A stretch of 64,000 nucleotides of DNA from Actinomadura craniellae (GTDB taxonomy: Bacteria > Actinomycetota > Actinomycetes > Streptosporangiales > Streptosporangiaceae): contig NZ_QLYX01000002.1 in assembly GCF_003289645.1 (NCBI RefSeq), forward strand, positions 496,001 through 560,000, given 5' to 3'. A program made the translations under genes and the position numbers. This document shows, piece after piece, positions 40,743-48,690 of this stretch. Each line of letters begins with the position of its first letter. The first letter of the stretch is position 1. The notes below the pieces were generated by a model, which saw only the letters and a list, made by a program, of their open reading frames with translations, searched no databases and was not told the origin of the DNA.

Positions 40743-41552
40743 GTGAACGACTCCGCGGTGGAACGGCTGCTGGCCCTGCTCGATCTCGACCCGGTCGGCG
40801 ACGACACCTTCGCCGGCTCCCCCGGCTCGAACCAGCCCGGAGACCGGCTGTTCGGCGGGCAGGTCGCGGCGCAGAGCCTGCGGGCGGCATGCCTGACGGT
40901 CGCCCCCGACCGGCGGCCGCACTCCCTGCACGCCTACTTCATCCGGCCCGGCCTGCCGGACGAGCCGCTGCGGTTCGAGGTCCGCCGCACCCGCGACGGC
41001 CGCTCCTTCTCCACCCGGCACGTCACCGCCGCACAGGGCGGGAAACCCATCTTCGAGCTCATCGCCTCCTTCCAGGTGACCGAACCCGGCGAGGAGTGGC
41101 AGCCGCCGGCGCCCGCCGGCCTGCCCGGCCCCGAGGACATCGGCCCGATCGAGCTGCCCGACTGGGTGTCGGCGCTGGCGGTCTTCGACATCCGCCCGGT
41201 ACGCGGCCCGGCCGCCGACGGGTTCGTGCTCACCCACCCCTTCTGGATCCGCGTCCCCGCACCGGTCGGCGACGACCCCGCCGTGCACGCGTGCCTGCTG
41301 ACCTTCCTGTCCGACATCGGAGTGGTGCACAGCGCGATGGCGCCCGGCTGGGACACGCCCATCTCGCACGCCGCCAGCCTGGACCACGCCCTCTGGTTCC
41401 ACCACCAGCCCCGGGTGGACGAGTGGCTGCTGTACTCGGTCACGCCGACCGGCGGCGCCGGGGCCCGCGGGCTGGCCCACGGCACCCTGCACACCGAGGC
41501 GGGGCTCCTCGTCGCCTCCGTGACCCAGGAGGCGCTGCTGCGCCCCGCATAA
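40743..41552 (+). CDS. tesB: Acyl-CoA thioesterase II (TesB-like)
   Basis: This is a 269-residue double-hotdog thioesterase hydrolysing acyl-CoA to fatty acid and CoA. The N-terminal hotdog has NQPGDRLFGGQVAAQSLRAA and SLHAYFIRPGLPDEPLRFEV; the C-terminal one has LTFLSDIGVV, LDHALWFHHQPRVDEWLLY and the C-terminal GTLHTEAGLLVASVTQEALLR, with catalytic Asp/Thr/Gln in the usual places. The GTG start follows AAGGTGAG. The upstream gap contains CGTAC-GGT-GTACG, a small palindrome that may be an operator. Confidence 0.92.
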   Translation: MNDSAVERLLALLDLDPVGDDTFAGSPGSNQPGDRLFGGQVAAQSLRAACLTVAPDRRPHSLHAYFIRPGLPDEPLRFEVRRTRDGRSFSTRHVTAAQGGKPIFELIASFQVTEPGEEWQPPAPAGLPGPEDIGPIELPDWVSALAVFDIRPVRGPAADGFVLTHPFWIRVPAPVGDDPAVHACLLTFLSDIGVVHSAMAPGWDTPISHAASLDHALWFHHQPRVDEWLLYSVTPTGGAGARGLAHGTLHTEAGLLVASVTQEALLRPA

Positions 41553-41611
41553 GCCGCCGGCAGGCGGTTAGGACCACCCCGTAGGCAGAACCCGGAACCC
41601 GAGGAGGCACC

Positions 41612-41968
41612 ATGAGGACCTCACCCGAGGTCGACTCGCTCTGGGACAGGTTCCACCGGGTCGTCAACATGAGCTCGCACGAGCTGCGCGCCTGGCTGCT
41701 GACCGACGCGTCGGGCGAAAAGGCGTTCACCGCCGACCCCGACCTGCATCTGCCCGACCTGGGCCGGCGGGTCGTCCACGTGCTCAACAAGCGCAAGGGG
41801 GACCTGACCGACGAGGACACCGCGACCATGCGGCGGGTGGTCGGGTTCGTCTCCGCCCGGCTCGGCTCGCCGCCCCCCGCCGGGGCCGGGGACGAGCACT
41901 GGCGGCACGCCCTGATGACGGTCGGCCACGACCCGCTGAAACCGAGCCGGGCTAGCGATATTGGTTGA
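41612..41968 (+). CDS. DUF3140 family protein
   Basis: This is a 118-residue cytoplasmic protein matching the DUF3140 pattern: VNMSSHELRAWL, GRRVVHVLNKRKGDLTDEDTATMRRVVGFV and HWRHALMTVGHDPLK. Function is unknown; relatives are sometimes described as DNA-binding. GGAGG lies four bases before the ATG. Its last 17 bases overlap the convergent SGNH hydrolase gene. Confidence 0.85.
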   Translation: MRTSPEVDSLWDRFHRVVNMSSHELRAWLLTDASGEKAFTADPDLHLPDLGRRVVHVLNKRKGDLTDEDTATMRRVVGFVSARLGSPPPAGAGDEHWRHALMTVGHDPLKPSRASDIG

Positions 41969-43010
41969 TGGCCCGGCCGGGCCCTTCCTTGATCTGGGCG
42001 ACGACCAGCTCGCCGAGCCGGCGGTACCCGGCGATGGTCGGGTGGAAGCTGCGCGGCTCCGCGGCCAGGGCGCCCAGGTTGACGTCGAGCTTGTTGATGT
42101 AGGGGTCACGGCTGCCGATCTCGTGGCCGGCGAACGCGCTGTACACGTCGATGAACTCGACGCTGCCCTGCCGCCCCGAGGTGGCGATGCGCTGGTCGGC
42201 CTCCTGGGAGATCTGCCGGATCAGCTCGTTCAGGGTGTACCCCTGGCCGTTCAGCCAGCGCTGGTCGGAGACGCTGAGGTTGTCGAAGGCGGAGCCCTTC
42301 GTCTCGGAGAACATCCGCGGGTAGCCCAGCACGATGACCCGGGCGTAGGGGGCGCGGGTGGTGATCTGCTCCAGGACGGTGGTGAGCGACCGCCGCAGGT
42401 AGGCCATCCGGTTGGCGATCTCCGGGCCCTGCTCGGTGCACTTGTCGCTCCATGGCAGCCTGACCACGCAGCCGACGAGCACCTTGGAGAAGCCGAGGTC
42501 GTTGCCGCCGATGCTGATGGTCACCAGGCTGGTGCCGGTGTCGACCCGCCCGACCTGCGGCGGCTCCCCCGACTTGCCCCGCAGCACCTGGCCCGAGGTC
42601 GAGCCGGCGCAGGCCCAGAACTCCGAGCCCCGCGCGAACGGGTACGCCTTCGCCACGGCGTGGTAGTAGGACGCGGAGGTGCGGTGGCAGCGGTTGGCGG
42701 GGTCGCGGTCGGCGGCGATGGAGTACCCGCCCTCCCCCGAGGAGTAGGAGTCGCCCAGCGCCACGTAGCGGCCCTGGGTCGCGACCTGCAGCGGGCTCAG
42801 CGGGCGGGTGCGGTCGCCGAGCGGCCGGGGCGCGGGGGCGGGGAACGTGCCGCGGTGGCAGCCGATGCCGAAGACCTCGCAGCGCACGGCGGGCAGCAGT
42901 ACCAGCGGCGCCACCATCACCAGCAGCAGCGCAGCCAGCACGGTGAGTGCCGTCCCCCGCGGGCCGAGCCGCCTGCCGATCACCCGTAGCAGCCTTCCCG
43001 GCCCCGCCAT
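41952..43010 (-). CDS. Membrane-anchored SGNH/GDSL hydrolase
   Basis: This is a 352-residue protein. An N-terminal hydrophobic helix (about residues 19-41) precedes an extracellular hydrolase domain. Block I is GDSYSSGEGGY (nucleophile Ser), block III is GGNDLGFS, and the C-terminal catalytic His is in SFHPTIAGY. Cysteines at 44, 51, 107 and 138 could form disulfides, as in secreted Streptomyces SGNH esterases. The likely reaction is hydrolysis of an ester in lipid or polysaccharide. It is a single gene. Confidence 0.88.
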   Translation of the reverse strand: MAGPGRLLRVIGRRLGPRGTALTVLAALLLVMVAPLVLLPAVRCEVFGIGCHRGTFPAPAPRPLGDRTRPLSPLQVATQGRYVALGDSYSSGEGGYSIAADRDPANRCHRTSASYYHAVAKAYPFARGSEFWACAGSTSGQVLRGKSGEPPQVGRVDTGTSLVTISIGGNDLGFSKVLVGCVVRLPWSDKCTEQGPEIANRMAYLRRSLTTVLEQITTRAPYARVIVLGYPRMFSETKGSAFDNLSVSDQRWLNGQGYTLNELIRQISQEADQRIATSGRQGSVEFIDVYSAFAGHEIGSRDPYINKLDVNLGALAAEPRSFHPTIAGYRRLGELVVAQIKEGPGRAINQYR

Positions 43011-43333
43011 CGCCCCGCCTTTCCGCGTTGCCGCCGCCCTCGGCTCGCTCGCTCACTCCCTCGCCTCAGGCCGCATTGCCACCGCCCTCGGCTCACTCGC
43101 TCACTACGCGGGCCGCTCGTCCCTCACGGACCGCTCCGCTCACTCCCTCGCCTCAGGCGGTGCATCCCCCATGGGAGACGCTACCGGGGACGCGGGGGTT
43201 CCCTACATGGTGCGAACCGGTCGAAGGCAGGATTTGACCGGCCCGGCGCCTTTACATTGTAGATTCGTTACGGGAACCGGGCGCGGCGGCCGACCGTCTG
43301 AGAGGACTGCACACCGAAAACGGAGGGCACATC
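43011..43333. repeat. Gene-free region with short direct repeats
   Basis: These 323 bases have no credible gene. Two segments recur: CCGCCCTCGGCTC followed by G/A-CTCGCTCACT (at ~43034 and ~43088), and CTCACTCCCTCGCCTCAGGC (at ~43050 and ~43138). A less GC-rich stretch near 43200-43270 probably contains the promoter of the DUF4126 gene. Confidence 0.6.
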
Positions 43334-43999
43334 GTGTTCGCCATGCTGACCGGGCTCGGCCTGTCCGCCGCGGCCGGGTTGAACGCCTACATCCCCCTGC
43401 TGGTGGTGGGGCTGCTCGACCGCCAGACCGACCTGGTGCGGCTGCCCGCCGAGTTCGGCTGGCTGACCGACGCGCGGGTGCTGGCGGTGCTCGGGGTGCT
43501 GCTGGTGGCGGAAATGACGCTCGACAAGATCGCCGTGGTCGATCACCTGAACGACGCCGTCCAGACGTTCGTCCGGCCCGCGGCCGGTGGCGCGGTCTTC
43601 GCGGCGACCGACTCGGCCGCCCGGCTCGACACCTTCCTCGCGCAGGACCACCCCTGGCTCGGCTGGGTGCTGGGCGTGGCGACGGCCCTGGTGGTGCACC
43701 TGGTCAAGGTGACGGCGCGGCCGGTGGTCAACCTGGGCACGGCCGGCACCGGGACCCCGGTGGTCAGCGCGGCCGAGGACGGCCTGTCCCTGGGGATGAG
43801 CCTGCTGGCCGTCCTCGCCCCGGTGGTCGCGCTGATCCTGCTGCTCGCGGCGGGCTGGGCCGGCTGGCGCCTGGTCCGCCGCGCCCGGCGGCGCCGGCGC
43901 ACCGCCGACCCGGTCAGTCCAGCAGGGCGCCGGCCGCGGCGAGCAGGTCGCACTGCCGGCGCCAGTCGCCGCCGGCGAAGCCCAGCACGAGGTGGCTGA
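43334..43999 (+). CDS. DUF4126 membrane protein
   Basis: This is a 221-residue protein with the DUF4126 start MLTGLGLSAAAGLNAYIPLLVVGLLDR, about five membrane helices, and DKIAVVDHLNDAVQTFVRPAAGG, which is characteristic of the family. The last 45 residues are Arg-rich and cytoplasmic. The function is not known. The GTG at 43334 follows GGAGG. The 3' end overlaps the convergent LLM gene by 86 bases, an unusually long overlap; the Arg-rich tail is the part encoded there and may be non-essential. Confidence 0.85.
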   Translation: MFAMLTGLGLSAAAGLNAYIPLLVVGLLDRQTDLVRLPAEFGWLTDARVLAVLGVLLVAEMTLDKIAVVDHLNDAVQTFVRPAAGGAVFAATDSAARLDTFLAQDHPWLGWVLGVATALVVHLVKVTARPVVNLGTAGTGTPVVSAAEDGLSLGMSLLAVLAPVVALILLLAAGWAGWRLVRRARRRRRTADPVSPAGRRPRRAGRTAGASRRRRSPARGG

Positions 44000-44810
44000 C
44001 GCCGAGCGCCCGGCAGGCGGCCAGCCGCTCGGCGGCCTCCGCCGGGCCACCGGTGACCGGTAGCGCGACGGCCTCCTCCAGCGGGACGCCGTAGACGCCG
44101 GCGAAGCCCGCCGCGATCTCCTCCCGGGTGGGCAGCCCGGGCTCGGTGCCGAGCACCCCGGTCGTCCCGAGCGCGATCACCGGTGCCGGGCGGCCGTGCC
44201 CGGCAGCGAGGTCGGCGAGGCGGGCCGCCCCGTCCGCCACCCGGGCGTCCGGCACCAGGGACGGGAACCAGCCGGTACCCAGCCGGGCGGCCCGCCGGAC
44301 CGCCGCCGGTGACGCGTTACCGACCCAGATCTCCGGCACCGGCACGGCCGGCGACAGTTCCACCTCCGGGCCGTGCGGGAGCCGGACCGGCTCCCCGGAC
44401 AGCAGCCGGGGCAGCAGTTCCAGAGCGGTGTCCGTGCGCGCTCCCCGCTCCCCGTACGGTACGCCGGCCGCCGCCCACTGCTCCGGGCCGCCGCCCGAAC
44501 CGACGCCGAGGACCAGCCGCCCGCCGGACACGTACTGCAGGGCGGCCACCTGCTTGGCGGCCCAGGCCAGCGGCCGGATCGCCGGGATGAAGACGCTCGC
44601 GCCGATCCGGATGCGCGTCGTCGCCGCGGCGGCGGTGGCGAGCCCGACGGCGCAGTCCAGCGACGGTGTGCCCGTCGCCAGGTGGTCGCCGTGCCACACG
44701 CCGTCGAGCCCCGCGTCCTCGGCGTGCTGCGCGGCGGTGGCCAGGTCCAGCCCCTGCCGCCGCTGCACCGCGATCCCCGGCAGGACCACCCCGATCTCCA
44801 GCCTTCCCAT
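43914..44810 (-). CDS. F420-dependent LLM-class oxidoreductase
   Basis: This is a 298-residue luciferase-like TIM-barrel protein. GVVLPG, HAEDAGLDGVWHGDHL, IRIGASVFIPAIRPLAWAAKQVAALQYVSGGRLVLGVGSG and WVGNASPAAVRRAARLGTGW are the typical F420-binding family segments. The substrate is unknown. GGGAGG precedes ATG 44810. It is transcribed from a promoter with a near-perfect SoxR-type box, so expression may respond to redox-active compounds. A paralogue at 51103 has a similar promoter architecture. Confidence 0.9.
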   Translation of the reverse strand: MGRLEIGVVLPGIAVQRRQGLDLATAAQHAEDAGLDGVWHGDHLATGTPSLDCAVGLATAAAATTRIRIGASVFIPAIRPLAWAAKQVAALQYVSGGRLVLGVGSGGGPEQWAAAGVPYGERGARTDTALELLPRLLSGEPVRLPHGPEVELSPAVPVPEIWVGNASPAAVRRAARLGTGWFPSLVPDARVADGAARLADLAAGHGRPAPVIALGTTGVLGTEPGLPTREEIAAGFAGVYGVPLEEAVALPVTGGPAEAAERLAACRALGVSHLVLGFAGGDWRRQCDLLAAAGALLD

Positions 44811-44858
44811 GCGCGCCTCCCCGGCCCGGTTCCCGCCGGTCCGCCCGGCGGTGCACCG

Positions 44859-44889
44859 ATCCTGCGACCTCAAGAAGACTTGAGGTCAA
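44859..44889 (-). promoter_or_regulatory. MerR-type promoter with a SoxR box in front of the LLM gene
   Basis: On the minus strand TTGACC (44889-44884), a 19-base spacer and CAGGAT (44864-44859) form a MerR-family promoter. The spacer is occupied by GACCTCAAG and CTTGAGGTC, perfect nine-base arms around four bases (44866-44887). The E. coli SoxR site is CCTCAAG-N4-CTTGAGG, the same sequence. The start codon is 49 bases downstream of the -10. Confidence 0.8.
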
Positions 44890-45149
44890 CCGCGGAGCCC
44901 GGTGCGGCGCCGAGCGCAGGAAAAGCGGCCTCGCCCCCTCGCCGGCGTGGCCGGTCCTTCAGCGGCCGGGGTGCCCTGGCGCCTGAAAGCCGAAGGGCCC
45001 CGGCCGAGATGGGACGGCGGGAAGGGACGCGACCGGTGGAGCCGATGGACGCCGCCGAACACCGTGCAAAGGCGTGTTCCGAAGTGGGCCAAGTGCCGAT
45101 GATCCTGGCTCGCTCGCGCGGGACCCGGCCACCACAAGCGCCTGCGCCG

Positions 45150-45201
45150 GTGATCGTTGAGGATGGGTGGGGCCCCGGCCCCACCCATCCTCAACGATCA
45201 C
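45150..45201. repeat. 52-base near-perfect palindrome (25-base arms)
   Basis: Two exact 25-base inverted arms (45150-45174 and 45177-45201) are separated by two bases. The element lies 70 bases past the stop of the TetR gene, in a 461-base gene-free region (44811-45271). Outside it, weaker inverted segments (ACCACAAGCGCC at 45131 and GGGCGTTGGTGGT at 45222) extend the fold. It may be a strong terminator or the core of a small non-autonomous repeat. Apart from the SoxR-type promoter I see nothing else in this gap. Confidence 0.8.
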
Positions 45202-45271
45202 GCGAGCAAGCGGCCGGAGACGGGCGTTGGTGGTACCGCCGGGGGCTGTCGGCCTCGCTTTGGGACAGGCC

Positions 45272-46369
45272 TTAGCTTTCCGCCTCGCCCGGCCGGGTCG
45301 TGGCCGGGCCACCCGCGACCGCCGCGGCGTGGGCGGCGCCCCGGCCCTGGGCTCGGGCGGTGATCTCGCCCGCGCGGACGCGCACCGCGGCCTCGGTGGC
45401 GTCGTTCACTCCCTGGATTCCGAGGGCCGTCGCGACGGCGGCGTGGTCGTCGAGGACGAGGTGCAGGCCCGGCCGGGTGGCCGGTGCGAACACGCGCCGC
45501 AGGCAACCGGCGAGATCGCCGATCCGGAGCCATACGGCCCGGCCGATCTCGGTGGGATCCGACGTCACCACGGCCACAGTGACCCGGTCGCCGGGGCGGG
45601 CGGCGCGGACGGCCTCCTCGGCCGCCTCCAGCCGGCCGGCGCCGAGGACCGCGATCACGCCGTCGGCGGTGAAGCCGACCTGGCGGCCGGTGAGCTGGTC
45701 CGGCAGCTCCGCGGGCGGCTCCCAGGGGTCCCGGACGGGTTCGGCGGGGGCGACGAAGGGCAGGTGCGGCGGGTTCCACGGGTCGGGCAGGTCGAGGGTG
45801 GTGAGGTGCCGGCAGGCGAGTGCCACGTCGAAGGGGTCGCCGAACCCGGGCGCCGTCTCGGCCAGGTGGTCGGCGCCGTTCAGCAGGGTGAGGACCAGTT
45901 CGGCCAGCCGCACCCGCCGGGTGCGGCGCGGCGGGCAGGACTCCAGCGCGAGCGCGAGCAGCAGCGCCTCCAGCCGGGTGACCTGCGCCAGTGCGGTGCG
46001 GCCCGACTCGTCGTCGAACACCCCGGTCAGCGAGCGCAGCCGCAGGTTCCCGGCGGCGGGCGTGTCGCCGGTCAGGGGCAGCCGTTCGAGCCGGTGTCGG
46101 GCGAACGCGTCCACCGCCTCGGCCAGGCCGGGGGGCGGCGGTGCCTCGACCACCCTGGGGGGTTCGCTCTCGTCGAGCAGGACCGCCAGGTAGAGCGCGC
46201 GCTTGCTCGGGAAGTTCGAGTACACCGCACCCCTGGTCAGCTCGGCCCGCTCCGCGATCCGGTCGACCTTGGCGTCGGTGTAGCCGTGTTCGGCGAACTC
46301 CTCCCGCGCCGCGGCCAGCACCGCCGCCCGGGTGAGTTCCTGCCGCTGTGCCCGGGTCAGCCTGGCCAT
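45272..46369 (-). CDS. TetR-family regulator with an extra C-terminal domain
   Basis: This is a 365-residue protein, about 160 residues longer than a standard TetR. Residues ~8-55 are the HTH (FAEHGYTDAKVDRIAERAELTRGAVYSNFPSKRAL). Residues ~65-200 are the ligand/dimer domain. The remaining ~160 residues contain GDRVTVAVVTSDPTEIGRAVW and GIQGVNDATEAAVRVRAGEI, an alpha-beta pattern that resembles a thioredoxin/peroxiredoxin-like domain; this is a guess. ATG 46369 follows AGGGGAG. It is divergent from a DrrAB-like exporter that it probably represses through the palindrome at 46435. Confidence 0.82.
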   Translation of the reverse strand: MARLTRAQRQELTRAAVLAAAREEFAEHGYTDAKVDRIAERAELTRGAVYSNFPSKRALYLAVLLDESEPPRVVEAPPPPGLAEAVDAFARHRLERLPLTGDTPAAGNLRLRSLTGVFDDESGRTALAQVTRLEALLLALALESCPPRRTRRVRLAELVLTLLNGADHLAETAPGFGDPFDVALACRHLTTLDLPDPWNPPHLPFVAPAEPVRDPWEPPAELPDQLTGRQVGFTADGVIAVLGAGRLEAAEEAVRAARPGDRVTVAVVTSDPTEIGRAVWLRIGDLAGCLRRVFAPATRPGLHLVLDDHAAVATALGIQGVNDATEAAVRVRAGEITARAQGRGAAHAAAVAGGPATTRPGEAES

Positions 46370-46434
46370 CGCGCTCCCCTCGCTTCGCTCACAGCCGTAC
46401 GATACCGACCCCATTCAGATGTTGTTATCATCCG

Positions 46435-46449
46435 AATGTTCAGAACATT
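46435..46449. promoter_or_regulatory. Operator between the TetR gene and the ABC exporter
   Basis: AATGTTC-A-GAACATT is a perfect 15-base palindrome in the 109-base divergent region, 30 bases before the exporter start. It is the obvious binding site for the adjacent TetR protein. Confidence 0.7.
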
Positions 46450-46478
46450 TGAATTGTCATCGACTGGAGGGAGCACGG

Positions 46479-47525
46479 GTGAGCGAGCACGGGTTCGAGG
46501 CGGAGGACCTCGCCAAACGGTTCGGCAGGACCGCGGCGCTCGACGGCGTCGACCTGGCCGTCGCCCGCGGCCGGGTGCTGGGCCTGCTGGGGCCCAATGG
46601 CGCAGGGAAGACCACGATGATCCGCATCCTGGCGACCCTGCTCCGGCCCGACCGCGGGCGCGCCCGGGTGGCCGGCTTCGACGTGGTGCGCCGGCCGGCG
46701 CAGGTCCGCGAGCGCATCGCGCTGTCGGGCCAGCACACCAGCGTCGACGAGGAGCTGACCGGGCTGGCGAACCTGGTCATGATCGGGCAGCTCCTCGACC
46801 TGCCCCGGCGCCATGCCGTCCGGCGGGCGGGTGAGCTGCTGGCCCGGTTCGGCCTGGAGGACGCCGCCACCAGGCCCGTCGCCGGCTACTCCGGTGGCAT
46901 GCGCCGCCGGCTCGACCTGGCCGCGAGCCTGGTCGGCCGTCCCGAGGTGCTCTTCCTCGACGAGCCCTCGGTCGGCCTGGACCCCGGCAAACGCGAGGAG
47001 TTGTGGCAGATGATCCGCGGCCTGGCGGCCGACGGCGTCACGGTCCTGCTCACCACCCAGTACCTCGAGGAGGCCGACGCGCTCGCCGACGCCATCACCG
47101 TCATCGACCACGGGCGGGTCATCGCCGCCGGCACTCCCGCGGACCTGAAGCGGCAGGTCGGCGGGCACACCATCGCCGTGCGGCTCGACGACCCCGCCGA
47201 CACCGAGCCGGCGGCGGCCATCATGGCCGCGGTCGCCGGGCGCGCCCCGGAGCGCTCCACCCGGCACGAGCTCGTGGTGCCCGTCGCCGGTGCCGGCGAA
47301 CTCTTCGAGGTCACCGCCCGCTTCCGCGACCGCGCCATCGGCGTCACCGAACTGTCGCTGCGGCTGCCCGGCCTCGACGAGGTGTTCCGCGCCCTGACCG
47401 GCTCCTCCGCCCCCTCCTCCACCGGCCCTGTCTCCGGCCCAGCCCTCGCCCCTGCCCCCGACCCCACCACCGACCCCGCCACCGCCACCGACCCCGCCAC
47501 CGACTCTGCGAAGGCCACGCGATGA
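46479..47525 (+). CDS. DrrA-like ABC exporter ATP-binding protein
   Basis: This is a 348-residue ATPase: Walker A LLGPNGAGKTTM, Q-loop at GQHTSVDEELTG, signature YSGGMRRRLDLA, Walker B LFLDEPSVGLDP and switch region LLTTQYLEEAD. These are the features of the daunorubicin-resistance (DrrA) group of drug and lipid exporters. The last ~35 residues are a Pro/Ala/Asp/Thr repeat. The GTG at 46479 follows GGAGGGAG. It is translationally coupled (ATGA) to the permease gene. Confidence 0.92.
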   Translation: MSEHGFEAEDLAKRFGRTAALDGVDLAVARGRVLGLLGPNGAGKTTMIRILATLLRPDRGRARVAGFDVVRRPAQVRERIALSGQHTSVDEELTGLANLVMIGQLLDLPRRHAVRRAGELLARFGLEDAATRPVAGYSGGMRRRLDLAASLVGRPEVLFLDEPSVGLDPGKREELWQMIRGLAADGVTVLLTTQYLEEADALADAITVIDHGRVIAAGTPADLKRQVGGHTIAVRLDDPADTEPAAAIMAAVAGRAPERSTRHELVVPVAGAGELFEVTARFRDRAIGVTELSLRLPGLDEVFRALTGSSAPSSTGPVSGPALAPAPDPTTDPATATDPATDSAKATR

Positions 47526-48325
47526 CCGCCACCGTGCACGCACCCCGGCGACCGCGGACCCGGCTGCCGGGCTGGCTCCGGCACAGCCTCGTGCTCGCCC
47601 GCCGCAGCCTGGTCAAGACCAGGCGCAACCCCGGCCCCGTCATCAACGGGGTCGTCACGCCCGCGCTGTTCCTGGTGATCTTCCTTTCCCTGTTCGGCCG
47701 GCCGGTCGCCGGGTCCACCGCCGGCTACATGCAGTACCTGCTGCCCGGCGTCCTCGTCATGGGCGCCGGGCTGGCCGGGATGGTCTCGACCGGCACGAGC
47801 ATCAACCTCGACCTCAAGAACGGCGTCACCGACCGGTTCCGCAGCCTGCCCATCAGCCGGCTCGCGCCCCTGCTCGGCTCCGTGCTGGCCGACATCGTCC
47901 GCTACCTGCTCGCCGTCGCCGTCCTGTTCGGCATCGGGGTGGCCTTCGGTTTCCGCGTGCACGGCGGGCCGGTCGCCGCCTGCGCCGCGGCCGGCCTGGC
48001 CGTCCTCTTCGGCTTCTGCCTGAGCTGGGTCACCGTGTTCGTCGGGGTGCTGGTCCGGGACGCCAACGCCGTCCTGGCCCTCGGGTTCTTCGCGTTCCTG
48101 CCGCTGCAACTGGGCACCAGCTTCGCCGCCCCCGTCGACACCCTCCCAGGCTGGCTGCGCGCCTGGGCCGGCGTCAATCCGGTCACCCACGTCATGGACG
48201 CCTGCCGCGCCCTGCTCAACGGCACACCCCCCGGCGACGCCGGCACCACCGCGCTGATCTGGTGCGCGGCCCTCTTCCTGGTCTTCTGCCCGCTCGCCGT
48301 CCGCGCCTACGCCCGCCGGCAGTGA
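47522..48325 (+). CDS. DrrB-like ABC-2 permease
   Basis: This is a 267-residue membrane protein of the ABC-2 type with six helices. The N-terminal VLARRSLVKTRRNPGPVINGVVTPALFLVIFLSLFG and the C-terminal PGWLRAWAGVNPVTHVMDACRALLNG are the usual DrrB landmarks. It forms the transmembrane part of the exporter with the ATPase upstream. The substrate is unknown; control by TetR suggests a toxic small molecule. A strong terminator follows six bases after the stop. Confidence 0.92.
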   Translation: MTATVHAPRRPRTRLPGWLRHSLVLARRSLVKTRRNPGPVINGVVTPALFLVIFLSLFGRPVAGSTAGYMQYLLPGVLVMGAGLAGMVSTGTSINLDLKNGVTDRFRSLPISRLAPLLGSVLADIVRYLLAVAVLFGIGVAFGFRVHGGPVAACAAAGLAVLFGFCLSWVTVFVGVLVRDANAVLALGFFAFLPLQLGTSFAAPVDTLPGWLRAWAGVNPVTHVMDACRALLNGTPPGDAGTTALIWCAALFLVFCPLAVRAYARRQ

Positions 48326-48330
48326 CCGGC

Positions 48331-48364
48331 CCGCGGGGACCGGCGGGAGCGCCGGTCCCCGCGG
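48331..48364 (+). terminator. Terminator of the DrrAB-like operon
   Basis: CCGCGGGGACCGGC and its exact reverse complement form a 14-base-pair stem with a six-base loop, starting six bases after the permease stop. Confidence 0.85.
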
Positions 48365-48365
48365 T

Positions 48366-48690
48366 CACTCCCGCGGGCGCGAGCCAGGGGCACCTCGCGC
48401 GTGGCCCGACGACCGACGTTCCAGCCGCTCCCGGCCGGCACGAGCCAGGGGCGCCTCCCGCATGGCCCGACGATCGACGCTCCGGCCACTCCCGGCCGGC
48501 TCTGGCCAGGGAAGCCTCCCGCGTGGCCCGACGACCGACGCTCCGGCCACTCCCGGCGGGCGCGGGCCTGGACACCTCTCGTGGCCCGGCGACCGACGCT
48601 CCGGCCACTCCCGGCCGGCGCGAGCCTGGACGCCTCTCTCGCGGTCCAACGACCGACGCTCGGTCACTCCCGGCCGGCGCGAGCCTGGAC
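48366..48690. repeat. Six-copy ~60-base tandem repeat ending inside a TetR gene
   Basis: Units begin with CACTCCCGGCCGGC-like sequence at 48366, 48426, 48487, 48548, 48606 and 48665 (58-61-base period), each followed by a CGAGCCTGGACGCC-like and a CGACCGACGCTCC-like part. The last copy covers the stop codon and final codons of the minus-strand TetR gene, so the array looks like a repeated copy of that gene's 3' end. The 338-base gap 48326-48663 holds only this array and the terminator. Confidence 0.85.

Noticed and set aside
45150-45201. Insertion sequence end
   Set aside because: No transposase gene or matching second inverted end was found nearby, so I report only a palindrome.
44811-45271. 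Several overlapping frames in the gap before the TetR gene
   Set aside because: All are short, Arg/Pro-rich and mutually overlapping on both strands; much of the open reading arises from the palindrome.
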